A stretch of 36,508 bases of DNA, taken from NCBI RefSeq assembly GCF_022952855.1, contig NZ_JALJDX010000169.1, positions 1-36,508 on the forward strand, read 5' to 3'. The DNA is from Pseudomonas sp. RGM2987 (GTDB lineage Bacteria > Pseudomonadota > Gammaproteobacteria > Pseudomonadales > Pseudomonadaceae). This document shows positions 33,201 through 36,508 of the stretch, piece by piece (the stretch's first letter is position 1; every line of letters begins with the position of its first letter). The notes under the pieces were generated by a model. It was not told the origin of the DNA and did no database searches. It was given only the letters and a program-made list of their open reading frames with translations. A program made the translations under genes and the position numbers.

Positions 33201-34058
33201 TCAGCAGCGCCCTTCCAGAATCGCCGCATACCCCTGGCGAAAACTCGGATAACGCGGCGTCCAGCCCAGGGCCTTGGCCCGGGCGTTGCTGCAGCGCTTG
33301 CTGCCGGCGCGGCGCACGCTGGCGTCTTCGGCCCACTGGGTGACGCCCATGTACTCGCGCAACCAGCCCACCACCTCGGCCAGCGGCGCCGGAGCGTCAT
33401 CGACGCCGATGTAGCAATCGTCCAGCGCCTTGCCCTGTCGATCCGCTTCCAGCAGAAACGCCAGCAGACCCGCCGCGTCGTCGGCGTGGATGCGGTTGGC
33501 GTACAGGGGTGGATCGACGACAACGCGATAGCCCTGGCGCACCTGGCTCAGCAACCATTCACGGCCCGGGCCGTAGATGCCGGTCAGGCGCACTCGGCTG
33601 GCCGGGATGTCGCTGTCGAGCGCGACTTGCTCGGCTTCGAGCATCAACCGACCGGAATACCCGCCGGCCTCGGTAAGCGAGGTTTCGTCGACCCACTCGC
33701 CCTGCTGCTGCCCGTACACGCTGCTGCTGGAGACAAACAGCAAGCGCTTGGGCTGTTGGCCGTGTTGCTTCAACCAGCTCAATACATGCTGCAAGCCTTC
33801 GATATAAGCCAGGCGATAACCCGCCTCGTCATGATCGGTGGCAGCCGCGCTGTAGACCAGATAATCCAACGGCCCGGTGGGCCAGTCGGCTGGACACTGT
33901 TCGCCGAACAAATCGCCTGCGACCCCAATGACCCCGGCTGGCAGGTTTGCAACCGTGCGACGCACGCCATACACCTGCCAATGTTCAGCCAAAAGCTGAT
34001 TGGCCAGACGGCCGCCGATATCACCGCAACCGGCAATCAAAACAGAAGGCGCAGACAT
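33201..34058 (-). CDS. NAD(P)-dependent epimerase/dehydratase-like protein (YeeZ type)
   Basis: A 285-residue extended SDR protein. A Rossmann nucleotide motif GCGDIGGR lies at 10-17, and LVYSAAATDHDEAGYRLAYI and LLFVSSSSVYG are typical of the family. The catalytic YxxxK of active epimerases is not seen: the aligned part reads GYSGRLMLEAEQ. E. coli YeeZ, also of unknown function, is similar. GAGGAG lies seven bases before ATG. It is divergent from exbB. Confidence 0.85.
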   Translation of the reverse strand: MSAPSVLIAGCGDIGGRLANQLLAEHWQVYGVRRTVANLPAGVIGVAGDLFGEQCPADWPTGPLDYLVYSAAATDHDEAGYRLAYIEGLQHVLSWLKQHGQQPKRLLFVSSSSVYGQQQGEWVDETSLTEAGGYSGRLMLEAEQVALDSDIPASRVRLTGIYGPGREWLLSQVRQGYRVVVDPPLYANRIHADDAAGLLAFLLEADRQGKALDDCYIGVDDAPAPLAEVVGWLREYMGVTQWAEDASVRRAGSKRCSNARAKALGWTPRYPSFRQGYAAILEGRC

Positions 34059-34144
34059 CGAAAACTCCTCTGGTAAAGCCGCAGACTAGCCTTTGAGGAG
34101 GATGAGCGGCTAGCAATGCAAGAAAAAAAGATACTCTATTACTG

Positions 34145-34172
34145 TTGTTAACAAGAATTACTTGCAATAATG
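34145..34172 (+). promoter_or_regulatory. Possible Fur site and promoter upstream of exbB
   Basis: GTTAACAAGAATTACTTGC (34147-34165) matches the 19-bp Fur consensus at 11 positions by my count. It contains the perfect palindrome TTGTTAACAA and is followed by AATAAT (34166-34171), a 5 of 6 match to the -10. Fur control is expected for a tonB operon. The site is a weak match. Confidence 0.35.
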
Positions 34173-34246
34173 CACACCACTTTTGTTCTCGGCCCTACGA
34201 GGCCTGGAAGAACATCAACCGTCTTTTCCTCTCAGGTCCGGCCAGC

Positions 34247-35230
34247 ATGAAACACTCTCTATCCTCCGCTTCGCCAACCAACCGACCTCGCGCCTGGAGC
34301 GCCGTGGCAGCCCTGTTGTTCAGCCTGTTGCTGCCGCCCGCTGCCGCGTTCGCTGATGCGCAGACACCTGCGACAACCCCGGCCACCGCACCGACGGCCT
34401 CCCAGGCACCTGCCGAAACGGCCGCCCCCGTTGCAGCAGCACCGGCGGCCAGCGCCCCGGCCCAAGCCGTGGAAGCCACTGCCGCCGACGCTCCCGAAGT
34501 GCTCGAACCCGACAACACCCTCGGCATGGCCCACGATCTGTCCCCCTGGGGCATGTACAAGAACGCCGACGTCGTCGTAAAAGCCGTGATGATCGGCCTG
34601 GCCATCGCCTCGCTCATCACCTGGACCATCTGGATCGCCAAAGGCTTCGAGCTGCTGGGGGCCAAGCGTCGCCTGCGGGGTGAAATCGCCGCCTTGAAAA
34701 AAGCCGCCACCCTCAAGGAAGCCAGCGCCAGCGCGGCGAAGGAAGGCACCCTCGCCAACCTGCTGGTGCACGACGCCCTCGAAGAGATGCGCCTGTCGGC
34801 CAACAGCCGCGAGAAGGAAGGCATCAAGGAGCGCGTGAGCTTTCGCCTCGAGCGCCTGGTCGCAGCCTGCGGTCGCAACATGAGCAGCGGCACCGGCGTG
34901 CTCGCCACCATTGGTTCCACCGCACCGTTCGTCGGCCTGTTCGGCACCGTATGGGGCATCATGAACAGCTTCATCGGCATCGCCAAGACCCAGACCACCA
35001 ACCTCGCGGTCGTTGCCCCCGGCATCGCCGAAGCCCTGCTGGCAACCGCCCTGGGCCTGGTCGCCGCGATCCCGGCGGTGGTCATCTACAACGTCTTCGC
35101 CCGCTCCATCGCTGGCTACAAGGCCCAGGTCTCCGACGCCTCGGCCGAAGTGCTGCTGCTGGTCAGCCGTGACCTGGACCACCTGCCGCCCGAGCGTGGT
35201 TCGCAGCCGCACATGGTGAAAGTGGGGTAA
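34247..35230 (+). CDS. exbB: TonB-system energy transducer ExbB, extended N terminus
   Basis: A 327-residue inner-membrane proton channel subunit of the ExbB-ExbD-TonB complex. A signal-like segment (VAALLFSLLLPPAAAFADA) is followed by an Ala/Pro/Thr-rich periplasmic stretch of about 75 residues, then three membrane segments with the MotA/TolQ/ExbB core (LATIGSTAPFVGLFGTVWGI; IAEALLATALGLVAAIPAVV). E. coli ExbB is 244 residues; the N-terminal extension is common in pseudomonads. The start MKHSLSS at 34247 is preferred over the upstream frame, which runs through the candidate promoter. Confidence 0.93.
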   Translation: MKHSLSSASPTNRPRAWSAVAALLFSLLLPPAAAFADAQTPATTPATAPTASQAPAETAAPVAAAPAASAPAQAVEATAADAPEVLEPDNTLGMAHDLSPWGMYKNADVVVKAVMIGLAIASLITWTIWIAKGFELLGAKRRLRGEIAALKKAATLKEASASAAKEGTLANLLVHDALEEMRLSANSREKEGIKERVSFRLERLVAACGRNMSSGTGVLATIGSTAPFVGLFGTVWGIMNSFIGIAKTQTTNLAVVAPGIAEALLATALGLVAAIPAVVIYNVFARSIAGYKAQVSDASAEVLLLVSRDLDHLPPERGSQPHMVKVG

Positions 35231-35236
35231 ACGACC

Positions 35237-35665
35237 ATGGGCCTGCATTTGAAAGAAGGCGCAGACGACGATCTGGCCGAGAACCATGAAATCAACGTCA
35301 CGCCGTTCATCGACGTGATGCTGGTGCTGTTGATCATCTTCATGGTGGCCGCGCCGCTCGCCACCGTGGACATCAAGGTCGATTTGCCGGCATCGACGGC
35401 CAAGCCATCGCCGCGCCCGGAAAAACCGGTATTCCTCAGCGTCAAGGCTGATCAGCGCCTGTTCCTCGGCGAAGACGAGGTCAAGGCCGAGAACCTCGGC
35501 GCGACCCTCGACGCCAGGACCCAAGGCAAGAAGGACACGACGATCTTCTTCCAGGCTGACAAAGGCGTGGACTATGGCGACCTGATGAGCGTGATGGACG
35601 CCCTGCGCGGCGCCGGCTACCTGAAGGTCGGCCTGGTCGGACTCGAGACGGCGCCTAAAAAATGA
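35237..35665 (+). CDS. exbD: TonB-system energy transducer ExbD
   Basis: A 142-residue subunit of the ExbB-ExbD-TonB complex. One membrane segment near 22-42 (INVTPFIDVMLVLLIIFMVA) carries the essential Asp (D26 here; D25 in E. coli). The rest is periplasmic. It starts six bases after exbB and overlaps tonB by four bases (ATGA), so translation is coupled. Confidence 0.97.
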   Translation: MGLHLKEGADDDLAENHEINVTPFIDVMLVLLIIFMVAAPLATVDIKVDLPASTAKPSPRPEKPVFLSVKADQRLFLGEDEVKAENLGATLDARTQGKKDTTIFFQADKGVDYGDLMSVMDALRGAGYLKVGLVGLETAPKK

Positions 35666-36420
35666 TCACGACGCGCCAAAAGCTGACGCGTTACAGCGCA
35701 AGCCTGGCCGTGGTGCTGGGCGTGCATGCGCTCGCCATCGCCCTGACGCTGAACTGGACGTCCCGCCCGCCCATCGAGCTGCCGCCCCAGGCGATGATGG
35801 TCGAGCTGGCGCCGGTGCCTGCGCCGCCACCGCCGGCTCCGCCGAAAGTCGTCACCCCGCCGAAGCCGCCAGAGCCGGTGGAGGAACTGCCGCTGCCCAA
35901 GCTTGCCGAAGCGCCGAAGGCGGAAATCGCCGTGCCCAAGCCGGTCAAGCCCAAGCCCAAGCCGCAACCGCCCAAGCCCAAGCCGGTGGAAGAGAAGAAG
36001 CCGGAGCCGCCGAAGGAACAGCCCTCGGAGCACAAACCCAGCGACACGCAGCCGACCCAGGCACCGACCGAGAAATCCGCGCAACCGGCCCCCGGCCCTT
36101 CGCCCGCACAAATGGCAGCCAAGGCCAATTGGCAGGGCACGCTGCTGGCGCACCTGGGCAAGTACAAGAAGTACCCGCCCCGGGCCCAGCAGATGAACAA
36201 GGAAGGCACCAACCGCCTGCGCTTCGTGGTAGATGCCGACGGTAACGTGTTGTCGTTCGAACTGGTGGGCAGTGCTGGCACCGAGTCGCTGGACCGGGCC
36301 ACCCTGGAAATGATCCGCCGCGCCCAACCGCTGCCCAAGCCACCGGCCGAGCTGCTGACCAATGGCACCATCGAACTGACGGCACCGTTTGTGTACTCGA
36401 TCGACAAGCGCCGGCGCTGA
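35662..36420 (+). CDS. tonB: TonB energy transducer
   Basis: A 252-residue inner-membrane-anchored protein that delivers energy to outer-membrane siderophore and B12 receptors. Anchor helix at 13-32 (ASLAVVLGVHALAIALTLNW) includes the conserved His. A Pro/Lys-rich spacer follows (about 38-135, many PKP repeats), then the TonB C-terminal domain from about 165 with YKKYPPRAQQMNKEGT and the end VYSIDKRRR. Overlaps exbD by four bases. Confidence 0.96.
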   Translation: MITTRQKLTRYSASLAVVLGVHALAIALTLNWTSRPPIELPPQAMMVELAPVPAPPPPAPPKVVTPPKPPEPVEELPLPKLAEAPKAEIAVPKPVKPKPKPQPPKPKPVEEKKPEPPKEQPSEHKPSDTQPTQAPTEKSAQPAPGPSPAQMAAKANWQGTLLAHLGKYKKYPPRAQQMNKEGTNRLRFVVDADGNVLSFELVGSAGTESLDRATLEMIRRAQPLPKPPAELLTNGTIELTAPFVYSIDKRRR

Positions 36421-36426
36421 TCGGTA

Positions 36427-36463
36427 GACACGCCACCCCCTGTGGACACGCCGCCCCCCTGTG
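36427..36463. repeat. Short tandem duplication after tonB
   Basis: GACACGCCACCCCCTGTG (36427-36444) is followed by GACACGCCGCCCCCCTGTG (36445-36463), with one substitution and one extra C. The second copy runs into the REP arm. Confidence 0.7.
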
Positions 36464-36508
36464 GCGAGGGAGCTTGCTCCCGCTGGGCCGCAAAGCGGCC
36501 CCAAAACC
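36459..36508. repeat. REP element cut by window end
   Basis: CTGTGGCGAGGGAGCTTGCT is the left arm of the GAGGGAGC class, followed by GGGCCGCAAAGCGGCCC, an inner dyad. The right arm would lie outside the window. Confidence 0.85.

Noticed and set aside
34259..35524. 421-codon minus-strand frame opposite exbB-exbD
   Set aside because: Gly/His/Gln-rich shadow; ends inside exbD and has no promoter or ribosome site.

Overview
The window is a stretch of high-GC chromosome from a Pseudomonas of the fluorescens/putida type. The evidence is a crc gene next to pyrE, algC followed by argB, a dadA-ridA-dadX cluster with a divergent lrp, the order rph/yicC-gmk-rpoZ-spoT-ridA, and many Pseudomonas-type REP doublets (GTGGGAGC...GCTCGCGA and GTGGCGAGGG...). 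From memory the order also matches the PA5300-PA5340 region of P. aeruginosa, with local differences. I see no prophage, insertion sequence, CRISPR array, tRNA or rRNA gene. This is mainly conserved core chromosome, and I did not find a convincing new multi-gene system. The interesting signals are regulatory DNA and gene decay.

Region 1 (1-14980) handles amino acid and polyamine breakdown. On the minus strand, dadA, a Rid protein and dadX (D-/L-alanine catabolism) lie next to pauR (a PuuR-type repressor), a cytochrome c5 and a long acetyl-CoA hydrolase/transferase. Lrp is divergent from dadA. Further right are a YkgJ-type protein, a gamma-glutamylpolyamine oxidase-like flavoprotein (pauB/puuB type), a DUF1127 protein divergent from a MocR regulator, a phospholipase D lipoprotein, a PauC/KauB aldehyde dehydrogenase and a divergent cupin protein. 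A 42-codon remnant of an MFS transporter lies between two REP doublets beside the dehydrogenase. Oxidase, dehydrogenase, repressor and racemase/dehydrogenase would together feed polyamines and alanine into central metabolism.

Region 2 (15080-24620) is housekeeping. It holds rpmB-rpmG with a clear promoter and a long leader, an orphan peptide-binding protein, radC divergent from coaBC-dut, algC, argB, and pyrE divergent from crc. Strong hairpin terminators close rpmG, argB and crc.

Region 3 (24620-32310) has gltS with dyad-rich upstream DNA, a 550-bp gap holding a decayed intergenic repeat, and DUF4870 downstream of rph. Divergent from rph is the yicC-gmk-rpoZ-spoT-ridA series (RNA turnover, GMP kinase, RNA polymerase omega and (p)ppGpp control), ending at a terminator.

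Region 4 (32320-36508) has an unknown lipoprotein, an NAD-dependent epimerase-like protein and the exbB-exbD-tonB energy-transduction operon, then a REP cut by the window end.

Several translated starts were moved from the longest open frame to positions with a Shine-Dalgarno sequence and family-typical length. These are the acetyl-CoA hydrolase, lrp, the MocR regulator, radC, pyrE, crc, rph, yicC, rpoZ and exbB. pauR appears to start with TTG; lrp, the cytochrome c5 and the phospholipase D protein with GTG.
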